A DNA stretch of 5,495 nt from Bacteroidales bacterium (GTDB taxonomy: Bacteria > Bacteroidota > Bacteroidia > Bacteroidales > JAOZMU01), in the NCBI GenBank assembly GCA_029934165.1, contig JAOZMU010000269.1, positions 1-5,495 on the forward strand, read 5' to 3'. Shown here piece by piece: positions 1-5,420 of the stretch. Both the position numbers and the translations under genes were made by a program. The notes under the pieces are model-generated. The model was not told the DNA's origin and searched no databases. It was given only the letters and a program-made list of their open reading frames with translations. Positions within the stretch are counted from its first letter, which is position 1. Each line of letters opens with the position of its first letter.

Positions 1-90
1 CTTAAAGCTATCATATTTTCTATACTCAATCAAATCAACGAACTTGTTGCTAATAAGTACTCTTACAAAAGTTCTTACGCTTTTTATTAA
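1..90 (+). CDS. 3' end of a gene entering from the left, probably a transposase
   Basis: An open frame from the left edge gives 29 residues (LKAIIFSILN..., ending KYSYKSSYAFY) and stops with TAA at 88-90. The last 11 residues are encoded again at 2921-2953, and the only base change among those 33 is synonymous (TCT/TCA, Ser). DNA similarity continues about 24 bp past the stop in both places. A repeated coding 3' end followed by a repeated non-coding end is what two copies of one insertion sequence would leave. The transposase family is not recognisable from so short a piece, and no catalytic residues are in view. It could instead be another duplicated gene. Everything upstream of codon 1 lies outside the window. 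Confidence 0.5.
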   Translation, partial: LKAIIFSILNQINELVANKYSYKSSYAFY

Positions 91-114
91 CCTAAGTTAT
101 TAATTCACAGCTTA
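55..114 (+). repeat. Dispersed repeat copy A (insertion-sequence 3' end)
   Basis: These 60 bp match 2921-2980 in the same orientation with 5 differences counted by eye (55/60). The block covers the last 11 codons and stop of the gene at the left edge plus 24 bp of non-coding DNA (taagtt..taattcac.gctta). Beyond it the copies share only a short GACG before diverging, so the element's outer end probably lies near 115-121. Confidence 0.75.
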
Positions 115-132
115 AAAGACGATAAATAATTT

Positions 133-170
133 AAAACCCTGAATATTATGCAGTTAATATTCAGGGTTTT
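133..170. terminator. Strong hairpin terminator, probably bidirectional
   Basis: AAAACCCTGAATATTA (133-148) and TAATATTCAGGGTTTT (155-170) are exact reverse complements: a 16-bp perfect stem with a 6-nt loop. The stem ends in an A-run on one side and a T-run on the other, so it can act on either strand. It begins 5 bp beyond the TAG stop (176-178) of the minus-strand PspC gene and ends that operon. It may also stop readthrough from the gene at the left edge. Confidence 0.88.
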
Positions 171-175
171 GTTTT

Positions 176-1849
176 CTACAAGCTATCAAGCACCTCTTCG
201 AGTTCATCCAGCTTTTGCAAATCTTTCGGGTCTGTTTCTTTCTCGACAAAACTCTTAGGCATATTATATTTTTCGGGGTTTTTTACGTATTCATCAGTCA
301 AACAAAGCCCACTTGGTGTCATTATCCACATTTTTTGCACCATACGCCTGTCCCAAATATCTTGGATATTATCGACATCCCAAAGAAGATATTTTAGTTT
401 TTTACCGAAATAAATAGATTTTCCAACAGGAATTTTAATCTCAATTGTGATTTCCATAGGAGTCCACGGCTGATTTTTTGGGATTCCATAATAGGCATTA
501 ACACTTAACAAAGAATCTACTTGACTCCAATCGTACCTAACATTTGATGCAAACTTGTTGGCTTTTTCTTCGGTTGCACCATGCGCCGTTGTACGAACAC
601 TAATTTCCATTTTGTCGTTTTTGCTTTGCGATATGCGTATTCTTGGCGATATATATAACTCAATTTCATTTTTGTTATTTTTTGCCATTGCAAAAGTTTT
701 CGACCTGAAAAAACGATGTTTTATTTTTGTTGTTGTTGTTTCAAGATACAGAGTATCAGACTGAAACGCCTGAATTTCGTATGTTTTTTTGTCATCAGAT
801 TCTTCCTGAAAATTTTTTGCTATGCTAAGTCCAAAAATTGCAGAAAAAATAAGTCCAACAACCCACAAACCAATGCCAATTAGCGAAATAAGTTTATTTT
901 TGGTTCGGATTTTGAAAATCATTTTCAACGAAATGTAAATCAATCCAAGAATAGGAATTGTAACCAACAGAAAAATGCCAATAAGCCCCATCGTAGAATA
1001 TGTTGACGAAAACATTTTTAGTGATTCGTAGATATAAAGCTCATTACCTGTCCATGATATTGGCGAAAATATACTACTAGAAAAGAATAAAGTCCCAATA
1101 ATCCCTGCCAAAGCAACAATGCCAACAAAAAGAAATATTACGCCAAAAAACTTAACGATTCCTTTTAGAAACTTTGTCAGGGCGTTTAAAAAAAAACTTA
1201 TTATCTGGCTTATTCTGTGTCGTATTCCTCTGTATTGTTTTTCGGCTCGGAACTTATCAAAATTTTGTTTCACTGTGTTAAGTTCCTCTTTGATAGTCTT
1301 TTCTATGTTAGACAAGTTTACAGGCTCGCCCTTCATCTCAAGTTTTTGAGCCGAGTTTTTCGCCTCCGGAATAGCTATCCAGAAAAGAAAATAAAGAAAA
1401 ATTGTTGTGCCAAAAAATGCTGCTCCCAAAACAAATGCTGCTCGCACAATAATCGGGTCGATACCAAAATAACTGCCAATGCCGCTGCTCACACCACCAA
1501 TCATTCGGTTGTCAGGGTCGCGAAAAATACACCGACGACGCGTTGTTTTTTGCTCTGGTTTCGTCTCCTCTTCATAGTTTGATTCTACATCGTCGAAATC
1601 TTCTGGTCTGCCCAAAATTGCAATAACACCATCAACCTCAATCGTTGTAATAACCTGATTACTATCTGTTAAATCTTGCTGAAACAACTCCGCAATACGC
1701 GCCTCAATGTCCGCAATAATTTCTGTGCCTTCCTCTTCGTCCAAAAATTTGCTATGAATTGCATCAAGATAATCTCTCAGCATTGAATAGGCATCATCAT
1801 CAATATTGAAAACAATACCATTTATATTTACTCTAACTGTTTTTTTCAT
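176..1849 (-). CDS. PspC-domain envelope-stress membrane protein, long form with periplasmic C-terminal domain
   Basis: A 557-residue protein. Residues 1-85 are an acidic helical domain (DIEARIAELF at 47-56, ILGRPEDF at 78-85) resembling the HAAS-type signalling helices found beside PadR regulators. Residues ~104-163 are a PspC domain: basic RRRCIFRD, then MIGGVSSGIGSYFGIDP, then a hydrophobic helix (~135-160) ending IPEA. Three more membrane segments follow (~232-256, 287-308, 320-344). The last ~210 residues are soluble, beta-rich and probably periplasmic, like the LiaF/toastrack-type domain of long PspC proteins. PspC proteins act in the inner membrane as sensors or partners in phage-shock-type envelope stress. 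ATG at 1849 is preferred because homology with the paralogue at 2412-2931 covers the N-terminal domain. The gene lies 87 bp downstream of the padR-like gene on the same strand, so co-transcription is likely. The fold of the C-terminal domain is inferred, not visible. Confidence 0.9.
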   Translation of the reverse strand: MKKTVRVNINGIVFNIDDDAYSMLRDYLDAIHSKFLDEEEGTEIIADIEARIAELFQQDLTDSNQVITTIEVDGVIAILGRPEDFDDVESNYEEETKPEQKTTRRRCIFRDPDNRMIGGVSSGIGSYFGIDPIIVRAAFVLGAAFFGTTIFLYFLFWIAIPEAKNSAQKLEMKGEPVNLSNIEKTIKEELNTVKQNFDKFRAEKQYRGIRHRISQIISFFLNALTKFLKGIVKFFGVIFLFVGIVALAGIIGTLFFSSSIFSPISWTGNELYIYESLKMFSSTYSTMGLIGIFLLVTIPILGLIYISLKMIFKIRTKNKLISLIGIGLWVVGLIFSAIFGLSIAKNFQEESDDKKTYEIQAFQSDTLYLETTTTKIKHRFFRSKTFAMAKNNKNEIELYISPRIRISQSKNDKMEISVRTTAHGATEEKANKFASNVRYDWSQVDSLLSVNAYYGIPKNQPWTPMEITIEIKIPVGKSIYFGKKLKYLLWDVDNIQDIWDRRMVQKMWIMTPSGLCLTDEYVKNPEKYNMPKSFVEKETDPKDLQKLDELEEVLDSL

Positions 1850-1936
1850 AAGAATATGTAATTTTAATAGGCTGTAAATAATTCCACAGATTTATTTGTA
1901 TTTATCTGTGAGTAACTTGCATAACAATTCAATTAA
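1850..1936 (-). other. padR-pspC intercistronic gap with a small inverted repeat
   Basis: This 87-bp gap separates the PadR gene from the PspC gene. It contains CACAGAT (1885-1891) and ATCTGTG (1904-1910), a perfect 7-bp inverted repeat with a 12-bp AT-rich spacer. It has no T-tract on the minus strand that would make it a terminator, so readthrough from padR into pspC remains the simplest reading. It could be a weak mRNA hairpin or a protein site. Confidence 0.3.
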
Positions 1937-2293
1937 CTACTGTGCAGAATTGCCGGCTATTTGCGGTAAAACCCCACGAACAGAATCGACAGAAGTAACC
2001 AAATCGTTCCAAGAGGTATCCAACTCCGATAGTATTTCTTCGCCTTTTTGCGTAAGTTTGTAGTATTTTCGTGGTGGTCCTTGCTGCGACTCCTCCCAAC
2101 GATAGCTCAATAAACCAGCGTTTTTTTGTCGTGTAAGTAGCGGATATAGAGTGCCTTCGACGACAATTAGCTGCGATTTTTTTAGCGTATTTATAATATC
2201 CGATGCATACGAATCTGCTTTAGAAAGTATAGTCAATATGCAATACTCTAAAACACCTTTTCGCATTTGTGCTTTTACATTTTCAATTTTCAT
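1937..2293 (-). CDS. PadR-family winged-helix transcriptional repressor
   Basis: 118 residues, the usual size for a short PadR protein. The N-terminal winged helix-turn-helix is evident: KGVLEYCILTIL (helix 1, ~12-23), SYASDIINTLKKSQ (~28-41), the PadR signature VVEGTLYPLLTRQKNAGLL (~44-62), and the wing with GPPRKYYKLTQKGEEIL (~72-88). A short C-terminal helix, where PadR proteins dimerise, follows. PadR regulators are usually dimeric repressors of neighbouring genes that bind inverted repeats. Here the gene precedes the long PspC gene, a pairing common in Bacteroidota, where the membrane protein is thought to control or be controlled by the regulator. No palindrome of the 3624-3654 type is seen directly upstream. 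ATG at 2293 is preceded by an AT-rich leader without a Shine-Dalgarno sequence. The effector is unknown. Confidence 0.93.
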   Translation of the reverse strand: MKIENVKAQMRKGVLEYCILTILSKADSYASDIINTLKKSQLIVVEGTLYPLLTRQKNAGLLSYRWEESQQGPPRKYYKLTQKGEEILSELDTSWNDLVTSVDSVRGVLPQIAGNSAQ

Positions 2294-2411
2294 ATATTTA
2301 ATTTTTTATACGACTATGGAAATTTACTTTTCCTGTTGCGTAAAGTTTTGTGTTTAAATAAAATACCGTTATATTGGTTGTTTTATTCGTATTTATGCGC
2401 TCTCGCAAAAA
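2294..2411 (-). promoter_or_regulatory. Leader between the broken pspC copy and padR; probable present promoter region
   Basis: These 118 bp of AT-rich DNA lie between the stop of the PspC pseudogene and the start of padR. Since the pseudogene has lost its own 5' end, transcription of padR-pspC probably starts here or reads in from upstream. I found no exact Bacteroidota -7 element (TAnnTTTG) on the minus strand. A weak 5-bp inverted repeat, GGAAA/TTTCC (2318-2333), is the only symmetry. The promoter role is inference from position. Confidence 0.3.
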
Positions 2412-2931
2412 CTACCGTTTTTTCTTGTTAAACTCCTGATTTATAACATCTTCGATATTATCAAGGTTAACCTCTTTTCCGCTCATTTCGAGGCGTTGTG
2501 CAGATGTTTGTGCTGGTGGAATTATTGCCCATAGAATGATATAGACGAGCGTACCTGTACCAAGAAAGGCAACTGAAATAACAAATGCGACACGTATTAA
2601 AACGGGGTCTATGTTTAAATACGCGCCCAGTCCACCACACACACCGCCTAAAATTCGGTTTTTGTTGTCTCGATATAATCTCTTCGTTTTTTTCATAGGT
2701 CGTTTGTTTTTAGGGTTAGTACTATCTGTAAATTCCTCAAAATCATCGGGATTACCAATTTGTCCGACTGCAAAATGCACGTCTGCCGAAAACAACAACT
2801 TGCCTTTTGCCGAGGCGGTTTTGTAGCAACTCGCCAATCCTACTTTCGATGTCTTCCAAGATTTCTGGACGTTCGCTAACATCGGTATAGCGCAAGATAA
2901 CAAGGCGCAAGTAGTCTTTTAAGTACTCATA
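2412..2931 (-). pseudogene. Broken short PspC-domain paralogue (5' truncated and frameshifted)
   Basis: Two minus-strand frames together give one protein aligned with the N-terminal third of the 557-residue PspC protein. The first (from ~2920) encodes LKDYL..., EILEDIESRIGELLQ and QVVVF, matching residues 24-67. The second resumes with ADVHFAVGQIGNPDDF and runs through a full PspC domain (RLYRDNKNRILGGVCGGLGAYL, NIDP, hydrophobic helix, IIPPAQTSAQRLEM) to TAA at 2412-2414. Dropping one G in the minus-strand sequence TTCGGCAGAC (2781-2790) restores an alignment with no gap, so the lesion is a +1 frameshift. The first ~23 codons are missing: upstream of about 2920 the sequence becomes the end of a transposon-like repeat, with an in-frame TAA just beyond. 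It lacks the extra membrane helices and C-terminal domain of the long form. Residual translation from TTG at 2934 or an internal ATG would give only fragments. Confidence 0.85.
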
Positions 2932-2980
2932 CAAAAGTTCTTACGCTTTTTATTAACATAAGTTGCTAATTCACGGCTTA
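2921..2980 (+). mobile_element. Insertion-sequence relic, copy B: last 11 transposase codons plus the element end
   Basis: This is the partner of 55-114 (55/60 identical by eye). The frame 2921-2956 encodes KYSYKSSYAFY and a TAA stop, the same C-terminus as the gene at the left edge. It directly abuts the broken PspC gene, which reads the other way. The residues YEY that seem to precede LKDYL in the PspC frame are probably the antisense of this relic rather than native PspC codons. The rest of the element is absent, so this is the scar of a deletion or imperfect excision. Confidence 0.65.
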
Positions 2981-2990
2981 GACGCGTCAT

Positions 2991-3010
2991 AAAAAATAGG
3001 TCTTAGACCT
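2991..3010 (-). terminator. Weak candidate terminator for the lipoprotein gene
   Basis: AGGTC (2998-3002) and GACCT (3006-3010) pair as a short stem with loop TTA. On the minus strand the stem is followed directly by ATTTTTT (2991-2997). It lies about 120 bp downstream of the lipoprotein stop at 3128. The stem is short, so activity is uncertain; it may just be part of the repeat block. Confidence 0.3.
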
Positions 3011-3015
3011 TATTA

Positions 3016-3090
3016 TTAGAATAAAGAGCAAATTAATCTATACCATTTTTTGCTGTTTGTTGCTGATTTTCAGCATAATCGTAAATCATT
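3016..3090. repeat. Dispersed intergenic repeat, copy 1
   Basis: Positions 3016-3074 align without gaps to 5144-5202 (49 of 59 by eye), with fading similarity to about 3090. Both copies contain ttgctgtttgt.gctg followed by a small hairpin. Here the hairpin is TGCTGA (3061-3066), TTT, TCAGCA (3070-3075). No open frame is shared, so it is non-coding. It adjoins the insertion-sequence relic and may belong to the same mobile family or to an independent intergenic element. Confidence 0.65.
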
Positions 3091-3127
3091 ATCTCAATAT
3101 AAAAAAGTACAGGCTCTTATCCATTAA

Positions 3128-3349
3128 TTATTTCCAAGTATCAATTTCTTGATTCAGCTCTTCTTTATTTTTTGAGATTAACGCCTCATTTCTGTCGTTA
3201 TCATCTGTTTTAGTGTCGATTATGCAAGATTTTTTGTCGGCACGAAAAGTGTCCATTTGGGTATGACTACACCCCGAAACCATAAGTAGCGTCATCATTG
3301 AAATAAATAATGATAGTATGGCTACAATGTATTTGTTGTTTGTTTTCAT
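3128..3349 (-). CDS. Small putative lipoprotein of unknown function
   Basis: 73 residues with a lipoprotein signal peptide: K2-K6 charged start, hydrophobic core IVAILSLFISMMTLLMV (~8-24), then lipobox V24-S25-G26 and lipidated Cys27. The mature part is only 47 residues, hydrophilic, with several D/N/K residues, and carries one further Cys (C42 approximately). There is no run of acidic residues directly after Cys27 of the kind that exports Bacteroidota lipoproteins to the cell surface, so it more likely faces the periplasm. No family is recognised. The ATG at 3349 is the natural start because it opens the signal peptide. A perfect 15-bp palindrome lies about 22 bp upstream of it, suggesting control by a dimeric repressor. 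It is transcribed away from the outer-membrane protein gene at 3804, with 454 bp between them. Confidence 0.7.
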   Translation of the reverse strand: MKTNNKYIVAILSLFISMMTLLMVSGCSHTQMDTFRADKKSCIIDTKTDDNDRNEALISKNKEELNQEIDTWK

Positions 3350-3370
3350 GTCCGTAAGAATTTAGGTTTT

Positions 3371-3385
3371 ATACCGAGTCGGTAT
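3371..3385. promoter_or_regulatory. 15-bp perfect palindrome, candidate operator of the lipoprotein gene
   Basis: ATACCGA, G, TCGGTAT is perfectly symmetrical around 3378, with a further half-site CGGTA at 3393-3397. Its one-base centre makes an RNA hairpin impossible, so it is a DNA-level site. The form resembles operators of TetR-type dimers. It lies 22-36 bp upstream of the start codon at 3349, where it could block transcription. The binding protein is not encoded nearby, unless PadR binds it. Confidence 0.5.
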
Positions 3386-3623
3386 CGACATACGGTAAAT
3401 AAACTAACTAATTATTATAATAATCGTATTATGATATAAATTGAATTTACGAGAAAACAGTTTAAGAGGCATAATGTAATGATACTCAAATAAATAATAA
3501 CAAAAAAGTGTTAATTATTTTTATGCAACAACTTATTTACTACATTCAAGAAATGTTAATCAAAAATAAATTCAAGAATACTATCCATTACCTTTAATTA
3601 TGTAACGCAAAGATATGTAAAAC

Positions 3624-3654
3624 ATTTAGTACTTTGCATCACATAGTACTAAAT
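3624..3654. promoter_or_regulatory. Palindromic operator candidate (TAGTAC...GTACTA)
   Basis: ATTTAGTAC (3624-3632) and GTACTAAAT (3646-3654) form a perfect 9-bp inverted repeat with 13 bp between. The symmetry partly continues inside (TTTG...CATA), giving an imperfect dyad of about 30 bp centred on 3639. This suits a dimeric winged-helix repressor, and the PadR protein encoded at 1937-2293 is the only regulator in view. A weak Bacteroidota-type promoter can be drawn over it: TTTG at 3633-3636 and TATTTTTA at 3654-3661, with 17 bp between and one mismatch to TAnnTTTG. That promoter would drive the outer-membrane protein gene with a leader of roughly 140 bp. The assignment to PadR is inference. 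Confidence 0.6.
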
Positions 3655-3803
3655 ATTTTTATTTATTTTTAAAATTTGTTCTAAACACCTTAATAATCAG
3701 CATATTAAATAATAAATAAATTTTCATCTTTTTTTTTGTAACAAAACTGACACATCAATCGTCATAGCTTCAAAACAATATTTTTAACCTTAAACTTGAA
3801 ATT

Positions 3804-4919
3804 ATGAAAAATTCATTTTTTTTTAAAAGCACATTTGCGCTTTTGGCTGCAATTTTTATTTGGACAAATAGCACGATAGCACAAAGTGATTCTACGACAT
3901 ATCATTTTGGTAATTTAACCATCGTAATTTCCGAGAACGATGATGATATTGAGGAAAATACCCATAAACTCCAAGATGCAAAACTTGAACTTGAGCTTGA
4001 AAATGCGATGTTGCAAGATTCTATCTTGACGCTCCTAAAATTGACGGAAACGGAAACCGGCGAAGAACTAACAAAAACAGAAACTCTTCTTACAAATGCA
4101 AAGGCAGACCTTGCTGCGATTGAAGCTGATATTTCGACAATTGACAAAAAAATTGACTCGATGGCAGATGAAAAACATTCCGGCTCAAGAAAAAATAGCT
4201 GTGGCGATTTGGACGATGATGACTTCTGCTGGGATTGGGACGATTTTGACTGGGATTGGGACGACTTGCCGTGGACACGTAAAGATAAATTTCGTGGACA
4301 TTGGGCTGGTTTCGAGCTTGGGCTTAATATGTTGATGAGTAAGGATTTTGAGACCGAATTGCCAGACGACGGCAAATATTTGGAGCTAAAAACCAGCTCT
4401 TGGGCTTTCGCGCTTAATTTCATCGAGATTAATATTCCGGTATTCAAATCCTATGCTGGTTTCACAACAGGAATGGGCTTGGAGTGGAATAACTATAATT
4501 TTAAGCAAAACATAACTTTGCACGAAGATGCCGATGGTAATATTGCTGGTCTGGAATCTCAAGATATTGATTTCACTACAAACAAGCTACATACAACTTA
4601 TTTGACAGTGCCGCTTTTATTTGAATTTCAGATTCCTGCCGGAAAACGCGGACGCAGATTTTATTTGGGTGGCGGAATTGTTGGTGGTGTTAGATTATGG
4701 TCTAAGGTAAAACAAGAATATGAAAGAGATGGATACAGCCACGAAACAGTTACCAGAGGCGACTATAAACTTGCGCAATGGCGTTACGGTTTAACCGCAC
4801 GTGTTGGATATGGTGCATTACGCTTTTTTGCTAATTATTCTCTTGTGCCTCTCTTTGAGGAGGACAAAGGACCAGAGGTATTTCCGTTTTCTGTCGGTAT
4901 AACACTAATTAATTTTTAG
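3804..4919 (+). CDS. Outer-membrane beta-barrel protein with coiled coil and Trp/Asp-rich linker
   Basis: 371 residues. A Sec signal peptide covers 1-26 (FFFKSTFALLAAIFIW core, cleavage likely after T-I-A26). Residues ~44-124 are strongly helical and heptad-rich (LELELENAMLQDSILTLLKL, then ADLAAIEADISTIDKKIDSM), a probable coiled coil in the periplasm. Residues 133-157 form an acidic Trp-rich linker: CGDLDDDD, then two copies of the 7-residue unit F(C/D)WDWDD (141-147, 148-154), then LPW. From ~163 (FRGHWAGFELGLNM) to the end the pattern is that of a beta-barrel: alternating aromatic and polar strands with Gly-rich turns (YLGGGIVGGVRLW), closing on a terminal Phe, as outer-membrane proteins do. 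It belongs to the broad porin-like/OMP beta-barrel group of Bacteroidota; the substrate is unknown. The gene stands alone, with a palindromic operator ~150 bp upstream and a terminator directly after. The ATG at 3804 starts the signal peptide. Confidence 0.85.
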   Translation: MKNSFFFKSTFALLAAIFIWTNSTIAQSDSTTYHFGNLTIVISENDDDIEENTHKLQDAKLELELENAMLQDSILTLLKLTETETGEELTKTETLLTNAKADLAAIEADISTIDKKIDSMADEKHSGSRKNSCGDLDDDDFCWDWDDFDWDWDDLPWTRKDKFRGHWAGFELGLNMLMSKDFETELPDDGKYLELKTSSWAFALNFIEINIPVFKSYAGFTTGMGLEWNNYNFKQNITLHEDADGNIAGLESQDIDFTTNKLHTTYLTVPLLFEFQIPAGKRGRRFYLGGGIVGGVRLWSKVKQEYERDGYSHETVTRGDYKLAQWRYGLTARVGYGALRFFANYSLVPLFEEDKGPEVFPFSVGITLINF

Positions 4920-4948
4920 ACAAGTCGTTATTTCTTAACATAACTCAG

Positions 4949-4986
4949 AAAAAGCAAAACTCGGAAATCGGGTTTTGCTTTTTTTT
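4949..4986 (+). terminator. Rho-independent terminator of the outer-membrane protein gene
   Basis: AAAAAGCAAAACTCG (4949-4963) pairs with CGGGTTTTGCTTTTT (4969-4983). The 15-bp stem contains one G-T pair, and the loop is GAAAT. A T-run to 4986 follows. It lies 30 bp past the TAG stop. Confidence 0.92.
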
Positions 4987-5420
4987 ATGCTTTTTTCACA
5001 ATTCCGTCATTGCCTTAATTTTGTTTGTCAGTCATTATTTTTGTAATTAGTTTACTTTTAAACCGTTAAAACATATTTTTATGTAATTCTAAATAGTTGA
5101 AATTTTCGACTTTTGATTTATGCGCCGTCTAAAAAAAAACTGATTTGAATAAATATCAAATTAGTCTTTACCACAATTTGCTGTTTGTCGCTGTTTTTCA
5201 GCCGAATAGCAGATAACTTTCTGGAGATTAAAATTTGTATGATTCTTAATTGAAAATACCTATTTTTATATGAAAATATTTTGGTTTTATCATGGTTGCA
5301 GTTTCGTTCTAAAAAAAGAATGATATTTGTGCAAAATATAGTTTTGAGGTATTTTCCTTATTAGACTTTGGACAAAAAAAATCAATTCACATCGAAAAGA
5401 AATATTCTTATAGTTTTTTT
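4987..5420. other. Intergenic region without a credible gene
   Basis: This AT-rich stretch follows the terminator. Apart from the repeat copy at 5144-5218 I see no gene, RNA or promoter that can be supported. The frames are short and broken by stops. Confidence 0.6.
5144..5218. repeat. Dispersed intergenic repeat, copy 2
   Basis: This is the second copy of the element at 3016-3090, in the same orientation (5144-5202 against 3016-3074, 49 of 59 by eye). Its hairpin is GCTG (5190-5193), TTTTT, CAGC (5199-5202): the four outer pairs are kept while loop and flanks vary. A possible leftward extension starts near GCCGTCTAAAA (5124), comparable with GCGTCATAAAA at 2984. Confidence 0.65.

Larger units (their letters stand above)
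3350..3803. other. Divergent intergenic region
   Basis: This AT-rich region lies between the divergent lipoprotein and outer-membrane protein genes. It holds the palindromes at 3371-3385 and 3624-3654. The remainder is low-complexity A/T sequence with no credible open frame. No exact TAnnTTTG promoter element lies at a convincing distance from the outer-membrane protein start. Confidence 0.5.

Noticed and set aside
1217..1582. Plus-strand frame of 121 residues inside the PspC gene
   Set aside because: It is the antisense shadow of the long PspC coding region, which has clear domain homology.
2781..2800. Programmed frameshift joining the two PspC frames
   Set aside because: No slippery heptamer with a following structure is evident, and the gene has also lost its start region, so mutation is the simpler explanation.
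2752..2934. The 60-residue frame starting TTG at 2934 as an independent small protein
   Set aside because: It is the front part of the frameshifted PspC copy; its last ~14 residues are out-of-frame sequence.
2921..3110. AAGTAC at 2921-2926 and 3105-3110 as a 6-bp target-site duplication flanking an inserted element
   Set aside because: There are no terminal inverted repeats inside, and the missing PspC 5' codons do not resume after 3110. The hexamer in copy B is also part of the transposase coding end.
3411..3424. ATTATTATAATAAT palindrome
   Set aside because: Simple A/T sequence in a very AT-rich region; symmetry of this kind is expected by chance.
3561..3568. Minus-strand TATTTTTG as a -7 promoter element for the lipoprotein gene
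   Set aside because: It lies about 210 bp from the start codon with no matching upstream -33 element.
3902..4447. 181-residue minus-strand frame opposite the barrel gene
   Set aside because: Its Ser-rich composition is the antisense of the acidic coiled-coil and linker codons. The plus-strand gene has a signal peptide, barrel pattern and terminator.
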